Assembly: GCA_022821905.1 (NCBI GenBank)
Contig: JAJECS010000024.1
Location: 1-64,000, forward strand
Source: Chloroflexota bacterium
Lineage (GTDB): Bacteria; Chloroflexota; UBA11872
Direction: 5' to 3'
DNA length: 64,000 nt
Within the stretch, counting starts at the first letter, position 1. Each line of letters begins with the position of its first letter. The notes under the pieces are model-generated. The model searched no databases. It was not told the DNA's origin and was given only the letters and a program-made list of their open reading frames with translations. Of the stretch, positions 1-8,087 are shown one piece after another. The translations under genes were made by a program, and so were the position numbers.

Positions 1-120
1 CTCCGACACCATCGCTTCCGCGAACGACGGTCGGCCCATATCCCGGTGCATACGCCCGCTCCTCAATCCTCCGCCTGGCGACACCCCATGGTCCGCCCCG
101 CTCCTCGATTTATGCAAAGG

Positions 121-142
121 TCTCCCTTCGCGGGAATGACGG
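121..142. repeat. REP-like repeat fragment
   Basis: A short stretch with the core CTTCGCGGGAATGACGG resembles the half-palindromic repeat (GGATTCCCGC...GCGGGAATGACG) scattered between genes in many GC-rich environmental bacteria. Only one arm is clearly visible. The surrounding bases 1-168 hold no gene I can support. The family match is from memory and the copy number in this genome is unknown. Confidence 0.3.
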
Positions 143-168
143 ACCCAAAATGACCCACTGCCGGCGAG

Positions 169-435
169 CTACGACAGCAGGACGTGCGCGATGGCCACGC
201 CGAGAATGCACCCGAGCAGCGCCGCAAGCACCGGCAGTCCGCCGATCATCAGATACGTCGCCCCCAGCGGCGCCGCCATGAGCGCGCCGGCGGCAAATCC
301 GCCGACGCCGAACGGCCAGTACAAGATTCCCGACCGCTGCCGGCGTCCAACAAAGGCGTGGAAAAGAAACGCGACGATCGTGGCCAGCACAAGACCCAGG
401 TAAACGTGCGGCGGGATGAGCAGAAAGACGTCCAC
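169..435 (-). CDS. small multi-pass membrane protein, unknown function
   Basis: An 88-residue hydrophobic protein. I place the start at a GTG (435) three bases after the stop of the upstream cysteine desulfurase, because residues encoded further upstream are polar, arginine-rich and overlap that gene. About three membrane segments are visible: near residues 8-24, 34-54 and 58-80, rich in Gly, Ala and Leu. A short basic loop (GRRQRSG) separates the first two. It is very probably co-transcribed with the desulfurase. No catalytic motif is recognisable and I cannot assign a family. Confidence 0.6.
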   Translation of the reverse strand: MDVFLLIPPHVYLGLVLATIVAFLFHAFVGRRQRSGILYWPFGVGGFAAGALMAAPLGATYLMIGGLPVLAALLGCILGVAIAHVLLS

Positions 436-436
436 G

Positions 437-1627
437 CTAACGCGCTTCCAAGTGTGCCGGGGCCGGCTGAGGCGGGGCGCGCAGGCGGTTCGCGTGTCGG
501 GCGATCGCTTCCGCGGCCCGCAGCACCTGGGCCCGGGTCGTATCCCGGCCAAGACTGAGCCGCAGCGGTCCCCGGCGGTAGGCGGACGGCAGCCCGAGCG
601 CCTCGATGACGTGGGATGGTTCCACCGAGCCCGCCTCGCACGCCGCCCCCGACGAGGCGTCGATGCCGTCCAGATCCAGATTGATCAGCAAGGGCTCGGC
701 GTCCACGTCGGCAAACGCGAAGCTGGCAATGGACGGCAGCCGAAGAGTTGGATGCCCGGTCACGCGTGCGTGAGGCACATTCGCCAGCACGGCGTCGATC
801 AACACTCCCGACAACCCGGCGAGACGTGCATTTTGGGTGCACCACGTCGCGCAGGCCGCGGCGACCGCATGCGCCAGGCCCACGGCTGCCGGAATGTTCT
901 CGGTACCTGCCCGACGACCCAACTCTTGCGCCCCACCCCAGGCCAGCGGCTCGAGCTCCACGCCGTCTCGCACGTAGAGCGCACCGATGCCCTTGGGTCC
1001 GTAGATCTTGTGGCCTGACAGTGATAGCAGATCGACACCCAATCGATCAACATTTATGTCGAGTTGCCCCGCCGCCTGCACGGCGTCGGTATGAAACAGC
1101 GCGCCGACTTTGCGGGCTGTTTCGGCAAGCGCCGGGATGTCTTGCACCGTGCCGATCTCGTTGTTGGCCAGGGCGACGCTGACCAGCGCAGTGTCAGGCC
1201 GCAGGTAAGCCGCCAGCGTGTCCGGCGTCACCCGGCCGTGGGCATCGACCGGGATTTCGCAAACGGGAAGCCCACGGTCGCGCAGCGCCCAAGCCGCACG
1301 CAACACGGCGTGATGCTCGATGGCGCTCACGGCGGTGTGCTTGCGGTCGCTCCGGCGAGCCACCCCGGCAATGGCCAGGTTGTTGGCCTCGGTGCCGCCG
1401 GAGGTAAAGATGATCTCGTGCGGCCGCGCCCCGAGGGCTTCCGCCACCTGCCGCCGCGCGCGGTCAAGCTCGGCGCGGGCGAGGCGGCCGGACGCGTGCA
1501 CGCTCGACGGATTGCCAAAGGGACCGTCGAGCACCTCGACCATGGTCCGCCGGACGGCCGGATCGAGCGGCGTGGTGGCCGCGTGGTCCAGGTAAATGCG
1601 GTCAGGCGTGGGTGTGGTCATCGCCAT
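437..1627 (-). CDS. cysteine desulfurase, IscS/NifS family
   Basis: A PLP enzyme that takes sulfur from L-cysteine and passes it as persulfide to Fe-S, thiouridine or other sulfur-transfer acceptors in the cytoplasm. The 396 residues match the usual family length. Visible marks are the N-terminal YLDHAATTP strand, TSGGTEANN (about 75-83), the PLP lysine K207 in SGHKIYGPKG, and the active-site cysteine C330 in SSGAACEAGS followed by EPSHV. That loop is typical of the family. The start is ATG 1627, with a second ATG two codons in. No iscU, iscR or thiI neighbour is visible, so the acceptor is unknown; only a small membrane protein follows. Confidence 0.93.
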   Translation of the reverse strand: MAMTTPTPDRIYLDHAATTPLDPAVRRTMVEVLDGPFGNPSSVHASGRLARAELDRARRQVAEALGARPHEIIFTSGGTEANNLAIAGVARRSDRKHTAVSAIEHHAVLRAAWALRDRGLPVCEIPVDAHGRVTPDTLAAYLRPDTALVSVALANNEIGTVQDIPALAETARKVGALFHTDAVQAAGQLDINVDRLGVDLLSLSGHKIYGPKGIGALYVRDGVELEPLAWGGAQELGRRAGTENIPAAVGLAHAVAAACATWCTQNARLAGLSGVLIDAVLANVPHARVTGHPTLRLPSIASFAFADVDAEPLLINLDLDGIDASSGAACEAGSVEPSHVIEALGLPSAYRRGPLRLSLGRDTTRAQVLRAAEAIARHANRLRAPPQPAPAHLEAR

Positions 1628-1817
1628 TCAGGATAGGGTCGCCGGAGCGCTCGACGCGCTCATCGGTCGTAGCCTCCGGTCATTTCGGCATCGCGCAACG
1701 GCCGTTCTCGACGCAACGTTTCCCACGAGCACCGGCCCCACCGACGGCCTGCTGTGATACATTCCAATTGTCCATCACGCGTCACAATTTGCACGCCAGC
1801 GCTGCACGCGCGGCCAC

Positions 1818-3674
1818 GTGATGTGCCCCCACTCCATGAGCAGCACTCGATCTATCTCTCGGATGCGTCTGTCTCGTCGGGCCGTGCTGTATACGGCAGT
1901 AACGGCCGCGGCGGCGGGCGTTGCACCGTGGAGCGCGACGGTGTTCGCCCAGCAGGCGGCAATCGCCGTCGATTCGCTGTTCCAGGGGTTCTACGACCGC
2001 ATGGGCGGCGCCAACGTCTTCGGCGCGCCCCTGACCGAGCGCTACGAGCTGGACGGCCGGCAGGTGCAGCTCTTCGAGAACTTCCTGCTCGGCCACTGGC
2101 CCGAGAACAGCGGCACCGACTACGAAGTCCAGCCGGCGCTGCTCGGGGTCAAGGTTTCGGGGGATCGCTATTTCGGGCAGGCGCAGCCGTTCCGCGATAG
2201 CAGTCAGATCACTTACGTGCCGGAGACGCGGCAGTCGCTCCGGCTGGGTTTTCTCAGGTATTGGCGCGACAGGGGAGGCGCCAACCTGCTTGGCTATCCG
2301 ATCTCCGAGGAGGTGGTCGACGACGGAATCACCGCGCAGTGGTTTCAGCGCGGGAAGCTCACCTACGACGCGGACCGCACGCCGCAGATTCAGATTGCCG
2401 ATTTGGGCCGCACATGGCTGGCCCAGGCGCAAGACGGCCTATCCGCGGCCTATGACGTCAACGCCCCGCCAGCGACGGTGCCCGGGGGATCCACCCCAGT
2501 TCGGCTGACCATTACCAATTCCGGCGCCGACACTTGGGCATCCAGCGGCGACGAGGCGGTGACGCTGGGGTTTCGGTGGGCCGATCGCCATCCGCCGCGC
2601 CACCGCGAGCCCCCCGGCTTCATCTCATTGCCGAACGATGTCGCGGCCGGTGAGAGCGTTGAGTTGGAGACGTTGGTTTCGCTGCCCGCCGAACCGGGAC
2701 AATTCCGCCTGCAGCCCGACTTACAGCAGCAAGGCGAGTGGTTCTCGGCCAAGGGCGTGGCGGCGCCCGTGGTGGAGACACCCGCGCGACTGGCGGATCC
2801 GGAGATGCGCATCGGTCTGCTGGACATCAGCGATGACAACCCGGGAGTCACCACCGCCACCATCACCTCCACCAATGGACTGCGAATCGTCGACGAGGGT
2901 GGGAACGAGATGGCGGAGCTTGACGGCGGCGAATCAGTGGTCATTAGTCGCGACATCCCGGGCGAGCAGCAAGTGCTTCAGTTGCCGGGCGATGAGCGCG
3001 AAACCACCGTCGGTCGCGTCAAGATCTTTCCGCTTGCAGGCTCGATGCTGCGCCTGATGGAGGCGGCCCCGTGGACGACATACCGAGGGTCGTTCGAGTT
3101 CGTCTGGCTGCCGCGCTACACGTCCGCCTGGCTGGTCAACATCCTCCCGCTGGAGGACTACCTGTCGGGAATCGCCGAGCAGGGTGACCACATTCCCTGG
3201 GAGGCCCTGCGGGCGTCCGCCATCGCCTTTCGCAGCTACGCCCTGGCGACTCGCGCCGAGCGCCGGGCTAGCAACCTGGTATTCGATGCAGCCGGATCCA
3301 CCCGTCACACGCCTACCATGTACACCCGGCATCAGGTCTATCACGGCATGGCGCGCGAGTTTTCGGGCACGCGGCTGCGCGAGGCGGTGGCCGATACTCG
3401 CGGAGAAGTCATGACCTACGACAGCAAGACGATCATGGCGGTCTATTTCTCACGCGCGGACGGGCGTACCCGGAGTTGGCATGAAACCTGGGGCGGCGCC
3501 TTCAAGCCATGGGCCGTCGGCGTGCCCGATCCCTACAGCGTTGGGCAGACGCTCTTGGGACACGGAATCGGACTGCCGTTGCGCAGCGCGAACGCCATGG
3601 CGGAGACCGGCGCCAATGGCGAGCAGATTCTCGCCAGCTACTACACCGACGTGGACTTCGGTGCCATCTACTAG
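1818..3674 (+). CDS. exported SpoIID/LytB-domain protein with N-terminal FG-repeat module
   Basis: A 618-residue secreted protein. Residues 17-46 hold a twin-arginine-like signal (LSRRAVLYTAV, Ala-rich core, FAQQ), suggesting Tat export. Residues about 55-110 and 145-190 contain two related units built on Y..x.GG.N..G.P.(T/S)E, a putative surface or ligand-binding repeat. A beta-rich immunoglobulin-like middle follows (about 205-300). The C-terminal 170 residues are a SpoIID/LytB domain: NILPLEDYL (441-449), ALRASAIAFRSYAL, YFSRADGRTRSW, LGHGIGLPLRSA and ILASYYTDVDF. SpoIID relatives cut denuded peptidoglycan glycan strands. Starts at 1836 or 1863 are equally possible, since no Shine-Dalgarno decides it. 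The 3' end overlaps the next gene by 14 bases. Confidence 0.85.
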   Translation: MMCPHSMSSTRSISRMRLSRRAVLYTAVTAAAAGVAPWSATVFAQQAAIAVDSLFQGFYDRMGGANVFGAPLTERYELDGRQVQLFENFLLGHWPENSGTDYEVQPALLGVKVSGDRYFGQAQPFRDSSQITYVPETRQSLRLGFLRYWRDRGGANLLGYPISEEVVDDGITAQWFQRGKLTYDADRTPQIQIADLGRTWLAQAQDGLSAAYDVNAPPATVPGGSTPVRLTITNSGADTWASSGDEAVTLGFRWADRHPPRHREPPGFISLPNDVAAGESVELETLVSLPAEPGQFRLQPDLQQQGEWFSAKGVAAPVVETPARLADPEMRIGLLDISDDNPGVTTATITSTNGLRIVDEGGNEMAELDGGESVVISRDIPGEQQVLQLPGDERETTVGRVKIFPLAGSMLRLMEAAPWTTYRGSFEFVWLPRYTSAWLVNILPLEDYLSGIAEQGDHIPWEALRASAIAFRSYALATRAERRASNLVFDAAGSTRHTPTMYTRHQVYHGMAREFSGTRLREAVADTRGEVMTYDSKTIMAVYFSRADGRTRSWHETWGGAFKPWAVGVPDPYSVGQTLLGHGIGLPLRSANAMAETGANGEQILASYYTDVDFGAIY

Positions 3675-4650
3675 CGGCGCGCCCGCCGTCCGCGGGCTCC
3701 AGGGACGCGACCTGCTTTCCCTGGCGGACCTCGGCAGCGGCGATGTCACCACCATTCTGGACGCGGCCGCGCGGCTGAAGCTCGCTCAAGCCGACGGAAC
3801 ACCCCACCCGCTGCTCCCCCGACGAACTCTTGGAATGCTCTTCGAGAAAGCGTCCTTGCGCACCCGCACCACGTTCGTCGTGGGCATGGTTCATCTCGGA
3901 GGCCAGGCCGTCGACTTGATGGCCGAGCACACGCAGATGGGCGTGCGGGAGTCCGTTCCCGACATTGCGCGAAACCTGGAACGCTGGGTCGATGGCGTGA
4001 TGGCGCGGGTCTACGACCAGAACGTGCTCGAAGAGCTGGCCGAACACTCGCGCGTACCGATCATCAATGGTCTCAGCGACCGCTTTCATCCCTGCCAGGT
4101 GCTGGCCGACTTGCTGACGCTCCGCGAACGCCTGGGCTCGCTGTCCGGCCGCACCCTGGCGTATGTGGGCGATGGGTTCAATATGTGTCACTCCCTGATG
4201 CTGGGCGGTGCGTTGACGGGGTTGCACGTGCGCGTCGGGACGCCCCGTGGCTATGAGCCCGACCCGGCGATCGTCGAGCAGGCGCGCGATATAGCTCGCG
4301 CCTCGGGCGCCCAGATCGATCTCGTTTCGAGCGCCGAGGCGGCTGTGCGGGGCGCCGACGCGGTCTATACCGACTCGTGGGTAAGCATGGGCCTGGAGGA
4401 CGAACGCGCCGAGCGCCTCGCCGCGTTCGGGCCGTTTCAGGTGAATGCCGACCTCATGGCCGGCGCACGATCCCACGCCGTGTTCATGCACTGCCTGCCC
4501 GCCCATCGCGGGGAGGAAGTCACCGACGACGTGATGGACGGACCGCAGTCCGTCGTCTTCGATCAAGCCGAGAATCGGCTCCACGCGCAAAAGGCGTTGC
4601 TCGTGCTGCTCATTGGCGGCGAGGCCGCACTGCAAGCCTTGCCACGATAG
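3661..4650 (+). CDS. argF: ornithine carbamoyltransferase
   Basis: Transfers the carbamoyl group of carbamoyl phosphate to ornithine to make citrulline in arginine synthesis. The 329-residue length fits the family if translation starts at GTG 3661, inside the end of the preceding gene. Visible motifs are the carbamoyl-phosphate loop SLRTRT (65-70), DRFHPCQ (140-146), the ornithine-binding DSWVSMG (238-244) and HCLPAHRGEE (277-286). The SMG and HCLP motifs separate it from aspartate carbamoyltransferase. The overlap suggests translational coupling to the SpoIID gene. No other arg gene is present here, so this enzyme is detached from its pathway cluster. Confidence 0.95.
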   Translation: MPSTSGAPAVRGLQGRDLLSLADLGSGDVTTILDAAARLKLAQADGTPHPLLPRRTLGMLFEKASLRTRTTFVVGMVHLGGQAVDLMAEHTQMGVRESVPDIARNLERWVDGVMARVYDQNVLEELAEHSRVPIINGLSDRFHPCQVLADLLTLRERLGSLSGRTLAYVGDGFNMCHSLMLGGALTGLHVRVGTPRGYEPDPAIVEQARDIARASGAQIDLVSSAEAAVRGADAVYTDSWVSMGLEDERAERLAAFGPFQVNADLMAGARSHAVFMHCLPAHRGEEVTDDVMDGPQSVVFDQAENRLHAQKALLVLLIGGEAALQALPR

Positions 4651-4668
4651 CCAGGCCATATTCCGCGC

Positions 4669-4674
4669 TACACT
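4669..4674 (+). promoter_or_regulatory. candidate -10 element upstream of cdaA
   Basis: TACACT stands out in the GC-rich gap after argF, 17 bases before the cdaA start. No convincing -35 hexamer lies 16-18 bases upstream. It would give cdaA a very short leader. Confidence 0.3.
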
Positions 4675-4690
4675 TAGCCCAAGCGCCACG

Positions 4691-5536
4691 GTGGCAAAGC
4701 GGGCAGTGGAACAGCTCGAATACCTCTTTCGTGAGTTCAGTTGGGGCGCCGCCGCGCAGATCATTCTCGTCGCGCTCCTCTTTCACGGCGTCCTCACGCT
4801 GATTCGCGGCACCCAGGCCGACATTCTGGTCCGTGGCGCCCTGGCGGTCTTGGTGGCGGTTCTGGTAATTGGGCGCGTGCTGCAGCTGCCGTTGATCAAC
4901 TGGATCGTGGAAAACGGCCTGATCCTGCTGTCGTTCGCGATGGTGGTGGTGTTCCAGCCGGAAATCCGTCGGCTGCTCGAGCGTGTGGGCCGCACCGGCA
5001 CGTTGGTGGCGCGGCCGTTCGGAACCACGTCTCCCGAAGACACCGAGGTGATGATCGGGGAGGTCGTCACGGCGGTCGCGGCGCTCTCGGGGCGGGTTTG
5101 GGGCTCGATCATCGTGATCCAGCGAACGGGAGGGCTAGACGAGTACGCCGCTACCGGCACTCGCCTGGAGGCTCAGCTTTCGCAAGATCTGTTGCTGACC
5201 GCATTCCATCCCGGCTCGGAGCTGCATGACGGCGCGCTGCTCGTGCGCGGACGCATGGTGACGGCGGCGCACGTGATGTTGCCCCTGAGCGACGCGCTGG
5301 GCCCGCAGGACCACGTGGGGACGCGCCATCGCGCCGGTCTGGGAATCACCGAGGTGTCGGATGCGATCGCCGTCATGACCTCGGAAGAGAGCGGCGGCAT
5401 CTCGTTCGCCGCCGATGGCCGGCTCGAGCGGCATCTGACGCCGGACCAATTGCGACGCCGCCTGGAGACGGCCTTCCGCGTGCAGACCCGTGGGGCGGCG
5501 CTGCAAAACCTGCCGGCCTGGATTTCACGCCGCTAG
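4691..5536 (+). CDS. cdaA: membrane diadenylate cyclase CdaA (DisA_N domain)
   Basis: Makes the second messenger c-di-AMP from two ATP. The 281-residue protein has three membrane segments (about 21-38, 47-65 and 73-88) followed by a cytoplasmic DAC domain. The two DAC signatures are intact: DGA at 180-182 in SELHDGALLV, and GTRHRAG at 210-216, which contact ATP and metal. The start is taken as GTG 4691, because the longer upstream reading runs into argF and is not membrane-like. It directly abuts a YbbR-domain gene, the standard cdaA-cdaR arrangement. c-di-AMP usually controls potassium and osmolyte uptake and wall homeostasis; the targets are not visible in this window. Confidence 0.94.
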   Translation: MAKRAVEQLEYLFREFSWGAAAQIILVALLFHGVLTLIRGTQADILVRGALAVLVAVLVIGRVLQLPLINWIVENGLILLSFAMVVVFQPEIRRLLERVGRTGTLVARPFGTTSPEDTEVMIGEVVTAVAALSGRVWGSIIVIQRTGGLDEYAATGTRLEAQLSQDLLLTAFHPGSELHDGALLVRGRMVTAAHVMLPLSDALGPQDHVGTRHRAGLGITEVSDAIAVMTSEESGGISFAADGRLERHLTPDQLRRRLETAFRVQTRGAALQNLPAWISRR

Positions 5537-6889
5537 GTGCGACGCCTCAGTCCCCAGGAGCTTTGGACGGCCCGCGCCCTGCGCTTCGCGCGCCACAATC
5601 TCGGGCTTCGGTTTCTCGTGGCGCTCGCGCTGTCGGCGCTGGTGTGGGCCGGACTCACCATCGAGGAAAACCCCGAGGCGACCGAAGCCTTCCCCGGTCG
5701 CCTGATCGTGGAGCCGGTGGGCCTCGACACGCGCAGCTTCGTCCTCGTGGAGGAGATCGCGCCGGTGCGCGTGAGCGTGGAGGGGCCAAAGGTCAATCTC
5801 GCCAGCCTCACCGCCGACCACTTCGTGGCCAGGGTCGATCTCGGTGGGCTTGGCGCCGGACGGCATCAGGTCGACGTCGATGTGGTCGTGTCGGATTCGC
5901 AGGTCGAAGTCGTGCTCATCACGCCGGCAAACATTGCCGTCGAGCTCGAACCGGTCGTTGAGCGCAGGCTGCGCGTCAATGCTCGAATCGAGAGCGACGT
6001 CGCAACCGGATATCGGGCGAACTTGGCGGAGATCACCGCCGATCCCGCCGACGCCACCATCAGCGGCGCTTCCTCGGCCGTAAATCGAGTGGCCCGAGTT
6101 CAGGCCGCCCTCAGCCTGGAAGGCGCGACGCGCGATGTCAGGGTCGAGGGAATCTTGATTCCCGTGGATCGGCAGGGAATCGAGGTCGAGGATGTGCGCG
6201 TCGACCCACCAACCGTCCTGGTCAACGTTCCCGTCAACCGGATAACCAGCCGCAAGCGGGTGCCGGTGGTGCCGCGCATCGAAGGGACGGTCGCGCCATC
6301 GTTCTTCATTGCGCGGATTGGCGTCGTCCCGACCAGCGTCGAAATCGAAGGTGAGCCCGGAGCGCTCGAACGCGTGGACGCCGTGGAAACGTTGCCGGTC
6401 GACATCGCGGACGCCCGCGGCGACATCGAGCGCGAAGTCGGATTCGAGGCCATCGAGGGCATCACGATTCGCAGCGATCAGCCATTTGCCCAAGTTGCGG
6501 TGGTGGTCGAACCGCTCGACGAAACCACCACCATCCAGGTGGCGGTGGTCCTCACCAACCTCGGCAGCGGCCTCCAGGCGATCGCGGATCAACCGTTTCT
6601 GCAAATTGTGATTTCGGGTCCCGCGGAGGTCCTGCAAGGCCTGCGCGGCGGCGACATCCTGGCGGAAGTCGATTTGAGCAATCGCGCGCCGGGCCTCCAC
6701 CAGATTCGACCGGTGATCACGAACCCGGCGCCGGATACCCTGCGCATGGTGCGGCACACGCCGGCGGTCGTGGACGTGCGCATCTCGCCGCTTGATGCGC
6801 CGAGCGCCGCGCCGGCGACGACCGCCATTCCGGGTCCGGGCGGCGCCGTGCCGGCGGCCACGCCGACCCCGACCGCATCTTCCAGCTAG
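5537..6889 (+). CDS. cdaR: YbbR-domain protein, CdaA regulator
   Basis: The 450-residue partner of CdaA starts at GTG 5537, immediately after the cdaA stop. One N-terminal membrane anchor (about residues 24-40) precedes an extracytoplasmic beta-rich region with roughly four YbbR-type repeats, each with a pattern like R...V.P.I.G....G..... or V.P..V.I.G. Examples start near residues 55, 145, 225 and 305. The tail is rich in Pro, Ala and Thr. In Firmicutes CdaR binds CdaA through the membrane and tunes c-di-AMP output; I infer the same role from order and domain. The gene ends one base before the stop of the convergent glycosyltransferase gene. Confidence 0.88.
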   Translation: MRRLSPQELWTARALRFARHNLGLRFLVALALSALVWAGLTIEENPEATEAFPGRLIVEPVGLDTRSFVLVEEIAPVRVSVEGPKVNLASLTADHFVARVDLGGLGAGRHQVDVDVVVSDSQVEVVLITPANIAVELEPVVERRLRVNARIESDVATGYRANLAEITADPADATISGASSAVNRVARVQAALSLEGATRDVRVEGILIPVDRQGIEVEDVRVDPPTVLVNVPVNRITSRKRVPVVPRIEGTVAPSFFIARIGVVPTSVEIEGEPGALERVDAVETLPVDIADARGDIEREVGFEAIEGITIRSDQPFAQVAVVVEPLDETTTIQVAVVLTNLGSGLQAIADQPFLQIVISGPAEVLQGLRGGDILAEVDLSNRAPGLHQIRPVITNPAPDTLRMVRHTPAVVDVRISPLDAPSAAPATTAIPGPGGAVPAATPTPTASSS

Positions 6890-8086
6890 CTAGCCGCGAG
6901 CACTCGACCGAACGCCCATCACTCCCTCGTACAACCCATCGAGCGGGCGGGTGAGCCGGTCCCAGGCAAGCTCTCTCATGGCATAGATTCGCGCTTGCTC
7001 AGCCACCCGGCCTCGACCCGGATCTTGCAACGCCTTCACCGCCGCCTCGGTGAGCGCTTCCATGGAGGCATCACGCGCCAGGTAGCCGGTTTCGCCGTCA
7101 CGAACGAACGTCGTCGCCTCCCCGGTCGGTGAGGCGACGATCGGCACCCCAGCGATCATCAGATCGATGTACCGCACGGAGCACTTCGACCTGTTGGCCA
7201 CGGTGTCCGCCATCGGCATGAGCGCGACGTCGCAGTGCGCGAAGAATGCTCCCAGCCGCGCGAAGTCCATCCATCCACAAACGTGCACACGGTCGGATAC
7301 GCCCTGCGCGTCGAGGGCCGGCAGCAGGTGCGGCATGGGCGAATGAGGCCCAGCGCCCACGATGGAAATGGTGAGGTCGGGCAGGCGTGTCAACGTGCCG
7401 ACCACGAGCCGCACCCAATCGTTGGGCGGAGCGTCGTAGAAGCGCGTGTAGATCGCCGCGTGCGGCCGCGGCGGGTCCGACGACGGTGGCGGAGCCTCGC
7501 GCCACGCGCGATAGGTGGCGGCCTCATAGCCGTTGACGATGCGCTCGACAGGTTCGGCCCCTCGTCGCCGCGCCAGCTCGGCGCTTGCGGCGGTGCGCGC
7601 GTCGCAGGCCCCGAGGCCCCAGGACTCCTGCCGCTCGAATAGCTCGCGCTGCCACCAGGGATAGGGCTCGTTAGCGCTCCACCCGGCCTTGCCTTCCCAG
7701 TCGTCGCAGTCCAACACCAGCCCCGGCCGGTCGCGCTTGCGCCAGAGCAAGGCTTGCACCAGCCCCGATACCGCCTTGGGCTTGAAGACGTGGACGATGT
7801 CCGGTCGCCATTGGCCGAGCCGCTGCATGGCGCTCCGGGCCAGCGCCACCTGGATCAACGGGGCGCCGACCAGCGGCACGGCCGCGCCTCGGGGTCGCGG
7901 GAGCGCGTGGACCTCGACGCCGGCGTCGTTCCAACGCCGCCCGAAGCTCGCCGGGTCGTCATACGGCGGAACCACCACCCGCACCCGGTGCCCGCGCGCC
8001 GCCATGGCGCGAGCCATGGGCATCACGCGGCGGGTGGTCGTGTTCTTCGGCGCGAACCCAAAGGGCGCGACGTAGGCCAGGTTCAC
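6890..8086 (-). CDS. family 4 (GT-B) glycosyltransferase
   Basis: A 398-residue GT-B enzyme from GTG 8086, two bases after the stop of the upstream YfhO-like gene; reading further upstream only shadows that gene. The N-terminal Rossmann half has LAYVAPFG and R.MPMARAMAARGH.V.VV, typical of sugar-nucleotide transferases. The C-terminal half has LMIAGVPIVASPTGEATTFVRDGETGYLA, where the acidic residue after PTGE binds the donor nucleotide sugar in GT4 proteins. It probably adds a sugar to a lipid carrier or surface glycan. Its placement in one transcript with a large membrane glycosylation-type protein supports a role in envelope glycoconjugates. Donor and acceptor are unknown. Confidence 0.85.
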   Translation of the reverse strand: MNLAYVAPFGFAPKNTTTRRVMPMARAMAARGHRVRVVVPPYDDPASFGRRWNDAGVEVHALPRPRGAAVPLVGAPLIQVALARSAMQRLGQWRPDIVHVFKPKAVSGLVQALLWRKRDRPGLVLDCDDWEGKAGWSANEPYPWWQRELFERQESWGLGACDARTAASAELARRRGAEPVERIVNGYEAATYRAWREAPPPSSDPPRPHAAIYTRFYDAPPNDWVRLVVGTLTRLPDLTISIVGAGPHSPMPHLLPALDAQGVSDRVHVCGWMDFARLGAFFAHCDVALMPMADTVANRSKCSVRYIDLMIAGVPIVASPTGEATTFVRDGETGYLARDASMEALTEAAVKALQDPGRGRVAEQARIYAMRELAWDRLTRPLDGLYEGVMGVRSSARG

Positions 8087-8087
8087 G

